This document shows, one piece after another, positions 18,258 to 27,800 of a stretch of 62,271 nt of DNA. A program made the translations under genes and the position numbers. How positions within the stretch are numbered: position 1 is the first letter of the stretch; the number at the start of each line of letters is the position of its first letter. The stretch lies in assembly GCA_902826155.1 (NCBI GenBank), contig CADEDU010000033.1, positions 1 through 62,271 on the forward strand. The letters are read 5' to 3'. The notes under the pieces were generated by a model. It was not told the origin of the DNA. It ran no database searches and saw only the letters and a list, made by a program, of their open reading frames with translations. The DNA is from an uncultured beta proteobacterium. GTDB taxonomy: Bacteria; Pseudomonadota; Gammaproteobacteria; Burkholderiales; SG8-39.

Positions 18258-20009
18258 ATGCGTGGGGGATGGGTCGCGCGCACGACGCGCGCCTTGACGC
18301 GGCCGGCTGCGCGCGCACGGAGCGCGTCGATCACACTGGTTGTCGCGTTGAGCATGAGCGTTGCCGGCTGTATCGGCGGCGGTGACAGCGAGCAAGTCGA
18401 CTACGGCACATCGCCGTCTTCCGCCGAGGCATCGCGCTTCCTGGCGCAGGCGAGTTTCGGCGCCAACTCCAGCGAGATCACCAAGCTCCAGTCGAGCTAT
18501 TACCCGTACTGGTTCGAGGAACAATTCGCCGCGCCGCAGACCCTGCACAAGGATCAGATGGATGCGGTGAGCGCGACGCTGCCTGCCGGGCAGTCGCTCA
18601 ACGACAATCACGTCGTCAACTCGTTCTGGAAGCAGGCGATCTCCGGCCAGGACCAGCTGCGCCAACGCGTCGCGTTCGCCCTGTCGCAGATCTTCGTGGT
18701 GTCGCTGCAGGACTCCACCGTTTCCAACTATCGCCGCGGCGTGGCCTCGTATCTGGACATGCTCGGCCAGCACGCGTTCGGAAATTTTCGTGAGCTGCTC
18801 GAAGGCGTGACGCGCCATCCGATGATGGGGCTGTACCTGTCGCATCTGCGTAATCAGAAGGAATCGGGCAACCGCGTGCCCGACCAGAACTACGCGCGCG
18901 AAGTGATGCAGCTCTTTACCATCGGTCTGTACGAGTTGAATCCTGACGGCACGCAGAAGCTCGTCAACGGCCAGCCCGACGAGACCTACACCAACGACGA
19001 CATCGTCGGCCTGTCGCGCGTATTCACCGGCTTCAGCTGGGCAGGCCCCGACAAGACCGACGCGCGGTTCAACGGCAGCACCGTCGATCCGAGTCGCGAT
19101 GTGCTGCCGATGCAGTCGTATCCGAAATTCCACTCGACGCTGGAGAAACGCTTTCTCGGCACGGTGATTCCCGCGCAAGGCACCGCCGACCCCGACGGCA
19201 GCCTGCGCATCGCCCTGGATGCGTTGTTCAATCACCCCAATGTCGGGCCGTTCTTCGGCAAGCAGTTGATTCAGCGCCTGGTGACGAGCAATCCGAGCGC
19301 GGCCTACGTCGGGCGCGTGGCGCAGGCGTTCGCGACCGGCCGTTACACCTATCGCGGCTGGACCGTCGGCTCCGGCGCGCGCGGCGACATGAAGGCAACG
19401 ATCACGGCGGTATTGCTCGATGCCGAGGCTCGCGATCTGACCAAACTCAACGACCCGAACTTCGGCAAGGTGCGCGAGCCCGTGCTGCGCGCGGCCGCGT
19501 GGATGCGCGCGTTCGGTGCCCGCTCGGCTTCAGGCAACTATCTGCTCGGGGTGACCGACGATGCCGCCAGCTCGCTCGGTCAATCGGCGATGCGATCGCC
19601 CTCGGTGTTCAACTTCTACCGACCGGGCTACGTGCCGCCCAACACCAACATCGCGACCGCGAATCTGGTGGCCCCAGAGTTCCAGATCATCCATGAGTCG
19701 TCGGTAGTCGGTTACGGCAACTTCATGCGCACCGCGGTGCAAAGCGGCGTGGGCTCGGGCTCACCGCGTGACATCCAGCCCGACTACAGCGCCGAGCTGG
19801 CGCTTGCCGACAACCCCGATGCGCTGATAGAGCGGCTCAATCTGGTGCTGATGTACGGCGCGATGACGGCCGAGACCAAGACCGAGATACGCACCGCGAT
19901 GAACTCGGTATCGCTCAACGTCACCAACGTCACGGCCGCGCGGCAGAACCGGGTGTATCTCGCGGTGTTGTTCGCCACCTCGGCACCCGAATTCATCGTG
20001 CAGAAATAG
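18258..20009 (+). CDS. DUF1800-family lipoprotein
   Basis: The protein is 583 residues long with GGGAGGGAGAGAC before the ATG. The N-terminus has a basic stretch, a hydrophobic segment and a lipobox-like VAGC, so it is probably a lipoprotein. The body matches DUF1800: SRFLAQASFGANSSEI at the start, then repeated long helices and conserved GNFRELLEGVTRHPMMG and PDQNYAREVMQLFTIGL segments. The biochemical role of DUF1800 is not established. It is followed after 12 bases by a DUF1501 gene, the usual partner of this family, so the two form a conserved export-linked pair. Confidence 0.92.
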   Translation: MRGGWVARTTRALTRPAARARSASITLVVALSMSVAGCIGGGDSEQVDYGTSPSSAEASRFLAQASFGANSSEITKLQSSYYPYWFEEQFAAPQTLHKDQMDAVSATLPAGQSLNDNHVVNSFWKQAISGQDQLRQRVAFALSQIFVVSLQDSTVSNYRRGVASYLDMLGQHAFGNFRELLEGVTRHPMMGLYLSHLRNQKESGNRVPDQNYAREVMQLFTIGLYELNPDGTQKLVNGQPDETYTNDDIVGLSRVFTGFSWAGPDKTDARFNGSTVDPSRDVLPMQSYPKFHSTLEKRFLGTVIPAQGTADPDGSLRIALDALFNHPNVGPFFGKQLIQRLVTSNPSAAYVGRVAQAFATGRYTYRGWTVGSGARGDMKATITAVLLDAEARDLTKLNDPNFGKVREPVLRAAAWMRAFGARSASGNYLLGVTDDAASSLGQSAMRSPSVFNFYRPGYVPPNTNIATANLVAPEFQIIHESSVVGYGNFMRTAVQSGVGSGSPRDIQPDYSAELALADNPDALIERLNLVLMYGAMTAETKTEIRTAMNSVSLNVTNVTAARQNRVYLAVLFATSAPEFIVQK

Positions 20010-20021
20010 GAGGAATCGACG

Positions 20022-21401
20022 ATGACGAACCAAGTATCGCGCCGCCGCTTCCTGAAGACGGCCTCCGCAATGTCGATGTTGGGCGCAGGTGCGCCGTTCG
20101 CGCTCAACCTCGCGACGATCGGCGCCGCATCGGCGCAGGTGCCCGACTATCGCGCGATCGTGTGCCTGTTCATGTTCGGTGGCAACGATCACACCAACAC
20201 CGTCATTCCGTACGATCTGGCCGAGCACACCGACTACTTCAACGCGCGGACGTCGATCGCGCTCGACCGCAATGCGCTCACCGCGACCGCGGTCGGTCCG
20301 GTGGCGGCGCAAGGCGGACGTTCGTTTGCGTTCCATCCGGCGCTCACCGCGTTCAAGCAGCAGTACGACGCGGGCAAGCTTGCGGTAGTCGCCAACGTCG
20401 GGCCGCTGGTGGTGCCCACCACCAAAGCGCAGTATCAGGCGCGCAGCGTGCAGCTGCCGCCGAAGCTGTTCTCGCACAACGATCAGCAGTCGGTGTGGCA
20501 GGCCAATTCGCCCACCGGTGAAGGCGCACGTCTGGGCTGGGGCGGTCGGATGGGCGATCTGCTCGCCGCGCAGAACACCGATACGATCTTCACCTGCATC
20601 TCGGCCTCGGGCAACGCGTTGCTGCTCTCGGGGCAGAACGTGATCCAGTATCAGGTGAGCAGCTCGGGGGCGGTGAACTTCAGCGCGCTGAGCGGATCAC
20701 TCTTCGGTTCGGCCAGTGCGGGCACGGCGTATCGCCGCATCCTCACGCGCACGACCGCATCGCATCTGTTCGAGAACGAAGTCAGCAAGGTGACCACGCG
20801 CTCGATCGATGCCAATGAGAAGTTGCGGGTGGCGCTGGCCGGCGCGCCGGCGCTCACCACACCGATTCCTGTCAACAACAGTCTCGCCTCGCAGCTCAAC
20901 GTGGTCGCGAAGATGATCGCTGTGCGCAACACGCTCGGTGCCAAGCGGCAGGTGTTCTTCGTGAGTTTCGGCGGCTTCGACAATCACGACTTCCTGATCG
21001 ATCAGCACAATCAGCGCATGCAGACGATGAACGCTGCGGTGAACGCGTTCACCAGCTGGATGCAGGAACTGACCATCCAGAACAACGTGACGCTGTTTAC
21101 CGCGTCGGACTTCGGCCGCACGCTCACCAGCAACGGCGATGGCTCCGATCACGGTTGGGGCGCGCATCACTTCGTGCTGGGCGGCGCGGTGTCGGGCGGT
21201 AATGTCTACGGCACGTTTCCGGTGGTGCGCTTCGGCACCAACGACGATGTCGGACAGGGCAACCTGCTGCCGACGACTTCGGTCGATCAGTACGCCGGCA
21301 CCCTCGGTCGTTGGCTGGGATTGACCAACACCAACGTCACCACCGTGCTGCCGAACTTCGCCAACTTCGGCGGTTCGCCGTATCTGGGATTCCTGCCGTA
21401 G
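20022..21401 (+). CDS. DUF1501-family protein with Tat signal
   Basis: The protein is 459 residues long, with AGGAGGAATC-like sequence before the ATG at 20022. The N-terminus has a twin-arginine motif SRRRFLK followed by a hydrophobic segment ending near AASAQ, so it is probably exported folded. The body resembles the alkaline-phosphatase/sulfatase-like fold of DUF1501: VCLFMFGGNDHTNTVIPY near the start and ASDFGRTLTSNGDGSDHGWG near the end, likely metal ligands. The pair with DUF1800 is common in Proteobacteria, Planctomycetes and others. The substrate is unknown. Confidence 0.93.
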   Translation: MTNQVSRRRFLKTASAMSMLGAGAPFALNLATIGAASAQVPDYRAIVCLFMFGGNDHTNTVIPYDLAEHTDYFNARTSIALDRNALTATAVGPVAAQGGRSFAFHPALTAFKQQYDAGKLAVVANVGPLVVPTTKAQYQARSVQLPPKLFSHNDQQSVWQANSPTGEGARLGWGGRMGDLLAAQNTDTIFTCISASGNALLLSGQNVIQYQVSSSGAVNFSALSGSLFGSASAGTAYRRILTRTTASHLFENEVSKVTTRSIDANEKLRVALAGAPALTTPIPVNNSLASQLNVVAKMIAVRNTLGAKRQVFFVSFGGFDNHDFLIDQHNQRMQTMNAAVNAFTSWMQELTIQNNVTLFTASDFGRTLTSNGDGSDHGWGAHHFVLGGAVSGGNVYGTFPVVRFGTNDDVGQGNLLPTTSVDQYAGTLGRWLGLTNTNVTTVLPNFANFGGSPYLGFLP

Positions 21402-21430
21402 TCGATCGCCTGATTGCCGAGGGGGAGCCG

Positions 21431-22675
21431 TCAGCCGTCCTTCCCGGCCCGCGCCTGCCGGTGTCCGGCGACCTGCTTGTACTTCGCGACGATCGCGGCC
21501 AGCTCCGCTTGCGGGATAACGTCGTCGATGTTGTGAAAGCCGTTCGGGGCACGTTCTTCGACGATGTCGAGAATCACATCGAGGCCTTGCTTGCGGTTCA
21601 TCTGCACGATCGCCGCCGCCATCGGCAAGCGTTTGCTTTCGTAGTCACGTAGCGCCGCTTCCGCATCGGGAATCGTCGCCAGCGACTCCTCGATCGCCAC
21701 CGCATCGAGAATCGCCTGGCTCGCGCCGTTGGAGCCGATCGGGTACATCGGGTGCGCCGCATCGCCCAGCAGCGTGACGCGCCCGAAACTCCAGCGCTCG
21801 AGCGGATCGCGATCGACCATCGGGAATTCGTAGACCGCCTGCGCGCCGCGAATCACCGCCGGCACATCGAGGCAGGGAAACTTCCAACCTTCGTAGCGCG
21901 GCAGGAAGTCGGCGAGGTTGCCCAGGCGATTCCAGTCTTCACGTCGCGGCAGCTCGGTTTGCTCCATGCGCAGATCGCAGATCCAGTTAAGCAGCGCGCG
22001 CCCACGATCGGCATGCGGCCGGGAGATCGGATAGCACACGAACTTCTGCCGGTTCCAGCCCGACCAGATCTGCGAACGCCCCGACAGGAACGGCGCGCCC
22101 TCGGTGACGCCACGCCACATCTGCACGCCGTTCCACTTCGGCGGCCCCTCGTTCGGATAGAACTGCGCGCGCACCACCGAGTGGATGCCGTCGGCGGCGA
22201 TCATGACGTCGGCATCGAATTCGCCGCACGGCGCGTTGCTGTCGCGATCGACGAAGCGGGCGCGTACCTGCTTGCCGCGCGACTCGAAGCCGGCGAGTTT
22301 ATGTCCGGTGCGAATGCGCTCAGTGCCCAGTCGGGCGCTCACCGCATCGAGCAGGATCAGCTGCAGCTCGCCGCGATGGATCGAATACTGCGGATGCTCG
22401 TAGCCGGCCGCCAGCCCGCGCGGATCGACCAGGATCTCCTGGCCGTGCCGGTTCATGAACACCAATTCCTTGGCGTCGATCGCAGTTGCCGCGAGCCGCT
22501 CACGCAAGCCCAGCGCAGACAGCACGCCCACCGCGTGCGGCAGCAGATTGATGCCAACGCCGAGCGCACGAATCTGCGGCACCTGCTCGAACACGGTGAC
22601 GTCGAATCCCTTACGATGCAGCGCAAGCGCGGTGGTCAGTCCACCGATGCCCGCCCCGATGATGGCGATTTTCAT
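21431..22675 (-). CDS. FAD-dependent monooxygenase (PHBH/PhzS-like)
   Basis: The protein is 414 residues long. It has the FAD ADP-binding motif IIGAGIGGLTTALAL (4-18), the DG motif MIAADGIHSVVR in the middle, and the GD motif RVTLLGDAAHPMYPIGSNG, which contacts the FAD ribityl chain. These are the three fingerprints of class A flavoprotein hydroxylases. These enzymes use NAD(P)H and O2 to hydroxylate aromatic rings; annotators often call this subgroup flavin-dependent oxidoreductase. It is convergent with the DUF1501 gene and has no obvious operon partner. The aromatic substrate is not predictable. Confidence 0.9.
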   Translation of the reverse strand: MKIAIIGAGIGGLTTALALHRKGFDVTVFEQVPQIRALGVGINLLPHAVGVLSALGLRERLAATAIDAKELVFMNRHGQEILVDPRGLAAGYEHPQYSIHRGELQLILLDAVSARLGTERIRTGHKLAGFESRGKQVRARFVDRDSNAPCGEFDADVMIAADGIHSVVRAQFYPNEGPPKWNGVQMWRGVTEGAPFLSGRSQIWSGWNRQKFVCYPISRPHADRGRALLNWICDLRMEQTELPRREDWNRLGNLADFLPRYEGWKFPCLDVPAVIRGAQAVYEFPMVDRDPLERWSFGRVTLLGDAAHPMYPIGSNGASQAILDAVAIEESLATIPDAEAALRDYESKRLPMAAAIVQMNRKQGLDVILDIVEERAPNGFHNIDDVIPQAELAAIVAKYKQVAGHRQARAGKDG

Positions 22676-22830
22676 TGCTCTCGCGCCGTGTCTGCCTGGT
22701 TCGTTAGTGCCGCTTCAACCCGATTGTAGCCAGCCGGGCGATTCGATCCGTGCCGGCTTGACGCGACGGGCCGCGGGCGTCATCGTCGCGGGTACCTTGC
22801 ATCCCCACCTAAACCATAAGAGCGACCGCC

Positions 22831-23244
22831 ATGCCCAAAGCCAAACGCTCCAACATCATCTCCGACAAACTCTATGCGCGCGTCGTCAACGGCTCGGTGA
22901 TGTTTCCGCATGCGGTGTCCGTCGAAGGCAAACGCCTGATCGTCGTCTCCGGCCAGCTCGCCTGGGACAAGAACGGCGCGGTGGTCGGCAAGAGCGACAT
23001 GCGCACGCAGTTCCGCCAGGTGTGCGAAAACATCAAGGAGGCGCTTGCCGCATCCGGTGCAACCTGGTCCGACGTGATCAAGACCAACACGTACGTGACC
23101 AACATGGACGAGTTCTTCAAGTGCACCGATATCCGCCAGGAGTATTTCGGTCCGGGCAATCCCACCAGCACCACGATCGAAGTCACGCGCCTCGCGCATC
23201 CGGACATGTGGATCGAGATCGAGGCGATGGCGGTGATCGGTTGA
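22831..23244 (+). CDS. RidA/YjgF-family protein
   Basis: The protein is 137 residues long. It has the chorismate-mutase-like RidA fold signatures: VSGQLAWDKNGAVVG, ENIKEALAASGATWSDVIKT and the C-terminal NPTSTTIEVTRLAHPDMWIE. The usual active-site Arg of canonical RidA (R-x-A-V region) is replaced by the TTIEVTRLA context, so it may belong to a RidA subgroup without enamine deaminase activity. It precedes an ABC exporter by about 95 bases. RidA proteins often accompany amino-acid or pyrimidine catabolism. Confidence 0.9.
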   Translation: MPKAKRSNIISDKLYARVVNGSVMFPHAVSVEGKRLIVVSGQLAWDKNGAVVGKSDMRTQFRQVCENIKEALAASGATWSDVIKTNTYVTNMDEFFKCTDIRQEYFGPGNPTSTTIEVTRLAHPDMWIEIEAMAVIG

Positions 23245-23339
23245 CGCGAGCGCCGCATTTTGCAGCTGTGGCGCTGACATCCGCCCAGACGGATCGCGCG
23301 TTGTAGCCGGGGCCGATCCAGCACAAGGACCCTCCGCTC

Positions 23340-25205
23340 GTGGAAACCGGAATCCCGGTCAACGATCCCAAGCCCGCCCCCGCGCAGCCTGAACCCACGC
23401 CTCAACAAGGCGTACCCGACAACGTCGGACCCGGACCCCAGACGGTCGAGTCGGCGTTCGGCTGGGCCAAGTCGCTATGGGTCGGTCTGGTGCCGTTCCT
23501 GCGGCCGCATCGGCGCGCCTTCACCACGATCTTCGTGCTGATGGCAGTGGAACTCGGCCTGCAGATGGGGCAGCGCAAGGCGCTCAGCTACCTGATCGAC
23601 GAGGCGATCCTCAAGTCCAACTTCGATGTGCTGATGCTGATCCTCGTCGGGCTGTTCATCGCGGCGGTGGTCGGTGGCATTGCAGCGCTGATCCACGAAT
23701 GGATGATCTCGGGCCTGTGTGCCGTGATTCCGGGGGCGATTCGCGCGCGGCTGTTCGGGCACATCCAGTTGCTGCCGCTGCAACGGCTGCGCACTTCCAC
23801 GCACGGCGATCTGGTCGCTCGCATCAACAGCGATGCAGGCAGCGTCGAGCCGGCTCTTTGGGCGATCGGCTACATCGCCTCGGCAGTGTTCGGCATCGTG
23901 TTCTCGCTGGCGATGCTGATCTGGACCGACTGGCGCCTGACGATCGTCGGGGTGCTGCTGCTGCCGCTGATGCTGATCGGCCCGCGCATTCTGTCGCCGC
24001 GCGCCGCCAAGGAAAGCTACGCCACCAAGACCTACAGCGGCGATCTGGCCACGCATCTCAACGAGAACCTCGCCAACCAGGTGATCCTGCGCGTGTTCGG
24101 ACTGGCGCGGCATGCGCGCGGCCGCTTCGACGATCGCAACGATCGCATCATCGCCGCCACGCGCCGCTACAACATCTACAGCTACTACAGCCACCGAATT
24201 CCATATCTCGTCATCGAGTTCCTGGAACTGCTGATCCTCGGTCTGGGTGCCTGGGCAGTGTTGCGAGGCGTGCTCACGCCAGGCGAGCTGGTGGCGTTCT
24301 ATCTGCTCTATTCGGGGCTGTGCCAGTACACCTGGAATCTGACCGCGAACCTGCCCAGCCTGATCAGCGCATCGGCCGGCATGCGTCGCGTGCAGGAGGT
24401 GCTGCAGCATCCGATCGCCGATGCCAAGGGCGAACGCCACGAGCACTATCACGGCTTGGGTGCGGGCATCCATTTCCAGGACGTGTCGCTACGCTACGAA
24501 GGCGCCGACCGCATCAGCCTGGGTCATGCGACGTTCGACGTGCCCAAAGGCGAAGTGGTGGCGTTCGTCGGTGCCAGCGGCTCGGGCAAGAGCACCGCGC
24601 TGCAGCTGCTGCTGGGATTGCATGCACCCAGCTCAGGGCGGGTCACGATCGGCGACAACGACCTGCGGCACGTCCCGCTGAACGAGTACTGGTCGCGCCT
24701 AAGCGCGGTGTTCCAGGACAGCCTGCTGTTTCACACGAGCATTGCCGACAACATCCGCTCGGGCAAGCTCGAAGCCACCGCCGAAGAAGTCGAGCGAGCC
24801 GCACGCGCCGCCGACATCCACGATTGGGTGAAATCCCTGCCTGAGGGCTACGACACGCTGGTCTCAGGCGACACCTGCTCCGGTGGGCAGCGACAGCGCC
24901 TCGCGCTGGCGCGTGCGCTCGTGCGCGAGCCCGAGCTGCTGGTACTCGACGAACCGACCAGCGCGCTCGACGCAGCGACTGGTGCCGCGGTGATGAGTAC
25001 GTTGCGCCAGGTCTCGACCGGGCGAACTGTGGTGCTGGTCACCCACCACCTGCGCGACGCGTCGCAGGCTTCGCGCATCGTCGTGTTCGAGCAGGGCAAA
25101 GTGGTGGAGATCGGCACCCACGAGGAGCTGCTCGCGCAGGAAGGGGTCTACGCCCGGCTGTGGACCAAGCAGCGCGACCTGCCCGACGACGCGCCGAGCG
25201 AATAG
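23340..25205 (+). CDS. ABC exporter, fused membrane and ATPase domains
   Basis: The protein is 621 residues long with a GTG start at 23340. A Pro-rich N-terminal 40 residues is followed by about six membrane helices (about 55-345). The nucleotide-binding domain has Walker A GASGSGKS (411-418), signature CSGGQ (513-517), Walker B LLVLDE and H-loop histidines near 569-570. It is a half-transporter that should work as a homodimer. As in the importer ATPase at 1093, the signature starts with Cys instead of Leu. Cargo is unknown; lipids, drugs or peptides are possible. Confidence 0.92.
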   Translation: METGIPVNDPKPAPAQPEPTPQQGVPDNVGPGPQTVESAFGWAKSLWVGLVPFLRPHRRAFTTIFVLMAVELGLQMGQRKALSYLIDEAILKSNFDVLMLILVGLFIAAVVGGIAALIHEWMISGLCAVIPGAIRARLFGHIQLLPLQRLRTSTHGDLVARINSDAGSVEPALWAIGYIASAVFGIVFSLAMLIWTDWRLTIVGVLLLPLMLIGPRILSPRAAKESYATKTYSGDLATHLNENLANQVILRVFGLARHARGRFDDRNDRIIAATRRYNIYSYYSHRIPYLVIEFLELLILGLGAWAVLRGVLTPGELVAFYLLYSGLCQYTWNLTANLPSLISASAGMRRVQEVLQHPIADAKGERHEHYHGLGAGIHFQDVSLRYEGADRISLGHATFDVPKGEVVAFVGASGSGKSTALQLLLGLHAPSSGRVTIGDNDLRHVPLNEYWSRLSAVFQDSLLFHTSIADNIRSGKLEATAEEVERAARAADIHDWVKSLPEGYDTLVSGDTCSGGQRQRLALARALVREPELLVLDEPTSALDAATGAAVMSTLRQVSTGRTVVLVTHHLRDASQASRIVVFEQGKVVEIGTHEELLAQEGVYARLWTKQRDLPDDAPSE

Positions 25206-25253
25206 GCACGCACGCAACAACGCACGCGCGCAACAAGGCACGCTCGCAACACA
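25206..25253. repeat. three 16-base tandem repeats between genes
   Basis: Directly after the exporter stop codon lie GCACGCACGCAACAAC, GCACGCGCGCAACAAG and GCACGCTCGCAACACA, head to tail. The copies differ at one to four positions. The array sits in the 143-base gap before the reductase/TTT operon. It is not palindromic, so it is not an obvious terminator. Confidence 0.65.
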
Positions 25254-25348
25254 CGCCAAGGCGACAGGCCGGCAAGGCCGAAGTCCCTACAATCACAACT
25301 CGATGTTCGTCACGCACACCTGCTGCGTCGCCTCCACTCTCATCCCCC

Positions 25349-27340
25349 ATGCAACTGCTCACTCCCTACACGCTCGCCGGCAAGCGCCTGAAGAATCGCA
25401 TCGTCTTCCCGGCGGTGTTGTCGAACTACAGCGAACAGAACCGTGTCACGCAACGGCTGATCGACTATCTGGAAGCACGCGCTGCCGGTGGCGCGGCGAT
25501 GATCATCACCGAAGGCCTGTCGGTGCACGCCTCCAGCGTTCCGCAACCGCATGTGGTGACGATCTTCGATCCAGCCAATTTCGATGGTCTGCAGCGCATG
25601 GCACGTGCGGTCGAACAGCACGAATGCCGCCTGCTCGGCCAGCTCTGGCACGTCGGGCGCCAGCAGTTGTGGAGTCCGGTGGATGCGCCGGTCGGCGTCT
25701 CGGCGCTGCCCGACGCCTATAGCTGGTCGGTGCCGCACGTGATGACGCCCGCCGAAGTGCGCGAGATCGTCGCGGCGTTCGTCGATTCGGCCGCGACCTT
25801 GCAGCGCGCGGGATTCTCCGGCGTCGAACTACATGGCGGCCACGGCTATCTGATCACGCAGTTTCTGTCGCCCTGGTCGAACACGCGCACCGACGAGTAC
25901 GGAGCGACGAGCGGAGCGGCGAGCGGGGCGACGAGCGGAGGAGCGAGCAGCGACGGCGTGGAGGGACGCACGCGCTTCGTGCGCGAGATCGTCGCCGGCA
26001 TCCGTGAACGCTGCGGCCAGGAGTTCATAGTCGGTCTGAAGATGCCGGGCAACGAACGCGTGGCCGGGGGCATCGACGCCGCCGAGTCGGCACGCATCGC
26101 CACGCGGCTGGCGCAGGCGGGCGGGCTCGACTATCTCGCCTTCGCGCAGGGCAACTTCAGCATCAGCCTGGAAGATCACACGCCCGACATGACCTATGCG
26201 CCAGGTCCCTTCATGGCGCTGCAGAAACAGCTGCGTCCGCATGCCAGGCCGATCCCGGTGCTGGCGCTGGGTCGGGTGCTCGACGCGCAGCACGCCGAAT
26301 CGCTGTTGAGCGAAGGTGTTGGTGATCTGGTCGGCATGGGCCGCGCGCTGGTCGCCGATGCCGCGCTACCAAACAAAGCACTCGCCGCGCAAACGCAGGC
26401 GACGCGACCGTGCATCTTCTGCAATGTGTGCTGGGCCGAGATTCACGTCGGCAAGCCGATCGCTTGCGTGCACAACCCGCAGTTGGGATCAGCCGGCGAG
26501 GCAACGTGGCAACCCGTGCGCGCCGCCGCGGCAAAGCATGTGGTCGTGGTAGGTAGCGGCGTAGCCGGATTGGAAGCCGCATCGATTGCGGCGGCACGCG
26601 GGCATCGCGTGACCTTGTTCGGCGGGGCCACCGCCGGCGGCAAGGCGCGGCTGGAGTCGCTGCTGCCCGGTCGCGCCGAAGTGGCCAAGGTCTTCGCCCA
26701 TCAGCTGGATCGCGCTCGCGCGGCGGGCGTGCGCCTGCAACTGGGTGCCGCCGCGACGGTGGAAGCTATCGCAAGCGAGCAGCCTGACCGCGTGGTGCTC
26801 GCCACTGGCTCGCACATGACTCGCCCTGCATCGCTGAACCCACAAAGCGAGGCAGGCATCGATGCGTGGAGCCTGATCGCGCGCGGGCTGGATCCGACGT
26901 CGAAGGCCGCGGGTACCGCGGTGCTGTTCGATCACGATCACACCGCGGCGGTGTATGCGCTGGCCGATGCACTGGCCGAGCGATACGCGCGGCTGGTGCT
27001 GGTCACGCCGCGCACGCTGGTGGGGCGCAACGTCCCCTATGTCGGGCAGTTAGGCGTGTATCGGCGCCTGTACGCCGCGCGGGTGGAGATCGTCGTGGCG
27101 AGCGTGCCCAAACGGATCGAAACCGGCCGCGTCACCGTGGCCAACGCTTTCAGCGGCGAAGAACGCGTCATCGACGATGTCGCGCTGTTTGCCTACGCCA
27201 CCCCGCGGATCGCCCGGGACGAGCTGGCCACACCACTGCGCGAGCGCGGCCTGGCGGTGCAGCTCATCGGCGATGCGTTCGCGCCGCGCTCGATGCTGGC
27301 GGCCGTGCACGAGGGCAACCGCGTCGGCAACGCGCTCTAG
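25349..27340 (+). CDS. old-yellow-enzyme-type Fe-S flavoprotein reductase (FadH/trimethylamine dehydrogenase-like)
   Basis: The protein is 663 residues long; ATG 25349 gives the family N-terminus QLLTPYTLAGKRLKNRIVF. The FMN TIM barrel has HGGHGYL at 162-168. Four cysteines (355, 358, 361, 373; C-x2-C-x2-C-x11-C) should hold a [4Fe-4S] cluster, with trimethylamine-dehydrogenase-like spacing. An FAD/NAD(P) domain begins at about 395 (VVVVGSGVAGLEAA). Members reduce dienoyl-CoA or enoates, or demethylate amines. Residues 186-203 are a Gly/Ala/Ser/Thr repeat where homologues have a short loop. The gene leads an operon with tctBAC. Confidence 0.9.
   Translation: MQLLTPYTLAGKRLKNRIVFPAVLSNYSEQNRVTQRLIDYLEARAAGGAAMIITEGLSVHASSVPQPHVVTIFDPANFDGLQRMARAVEQHECRLLGQLWHVGRQQLWSPVDAPVGVSALPDAYSWSVPHVMTPAEVREIVAAFVDSAATLQRAGFSGVELHGGHGYLITQFLSPWSNTRTDEYGATSGAASGATSGGASSDGVEGRTRFVREIVAGIRERCGQEFIVGLKMPGNERVAGGIDAAESARIATRLAQAGGLDYLAFAQGNFSISLEDHTPDMTYAPGPFMALQKQLRPHARPIPVLALGRVLDAQHAESLLSEGVGDLVGMGRALVADAALPNKALAAQTQATRPCIFCNVCWAEIHVGKPIACVHNPQLGSAGEATWQPVRAAAAKHVVVVGSGVAGLEAASIAAARGHRVTLFGGATAGGKARLESLLPGRAEVAKVFAHQLDRARAAGVRLQLGAAATVEAIASEQPDRVVLATGSHMTRPASLNPQSEAGIDAWSLIARGLDPTSKAAGTAVLFDHDHTAAVYALADALAERYARLVLVTPRTLVGRNVPYVGQLGVYRRLYAARVEIVVASVPKRIETGRVTVANAFSGEERVIDDVALFAYATPRIARDELATPLRERGLAVQLIGDAFAPRSMLAAVHEGNRVGNAL
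25901..25952 (+). repeat. in-frame simple repeat inside the reductase gene
   Basis: GAGCG/ACGAGCG-type units with about nine-base period (for example GAGCGACGA, GCGGAGCGG, CGAGCGGGG) encode GATSGAASGATSGGAS at residues 185-200. Family members usually go straight from NTRTDEYG to a short SLENRTRF-like loop here. The reading frame is kept through the repeat. Likely origin is replication slippage. Confidence 0.7.
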
Positions 27341-27347
27341 CGCCGCA

Positions 27348-27788
27348 ATGTTCGAACGCGCGCTCAACGTCTTCTGGATCGTGCTGGGGCTGGCCGCCGC
27401 AGCGTACGCGCGCACCATCGGCCTGATCGGACCGTCAGGCCCCGAGAGCGGGCTGTTTCCCTTGATCGCCGGATTGCTCATCGCCGCCGCGGGCTTCGTG
27501 CTCTTGATCCGGCCGTCGCATCGCGCGCGCGATCCGCAGTGGGCGAGCGGCGCAGCCCTCGGCCGCGTGATCGGCGTGTGCGCGGGGCTGGCGGTGATGG
27601 CGTTCGCGATCGACTATTTCGGCTTTGCAGCCACCAGCGCGCTGACGATGATCGTGCTGCTGCGCACGGTCGATCGCGGCAGCTGGCTCTTCTCGATCGC
27701 GTTTGCGGTCGGCTCGGTGGCGTTCGTGATGTGGCTGTTCGGCCACGCGCTCGGCATGCCGCTGCCGCGCGGCCCGTGGGGCTGGTAG
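27348..27788 (+). CDS. tctB: tripartite tricarboxylate transporter small membrane subunit TctB
   Basis: The protein is 146 residues long with about four hydrophobic segments, the usual TctB size. The family start pattern is ALNVFWIVLGLAAAAYA and a Gly/Pro turn PSGPESGLFPLIAGLL follows. The ATG at 27348 lies seven bases after the reductase stop, so translation may be coupled. TctB forms the inner-membrane channel complex with TctA, driven by ion gradient and fed by TctC. Confidence 0.9.
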   Translation: MFERALNVFWIVLGLAAAAYARTIGLIGPSGPESGLFPLIAGLLIAAAGFVLLIRPSHRARDPQWASGAALGRVIGVCAGLAVMAFAIDYFGFAATSALTMIVLLRTVDRGSWLFSIAFAVGSVAFVMWLFGHALGMPLPRGPWGW

Positions 27789-27800
27789 GGCAGATAGAGC

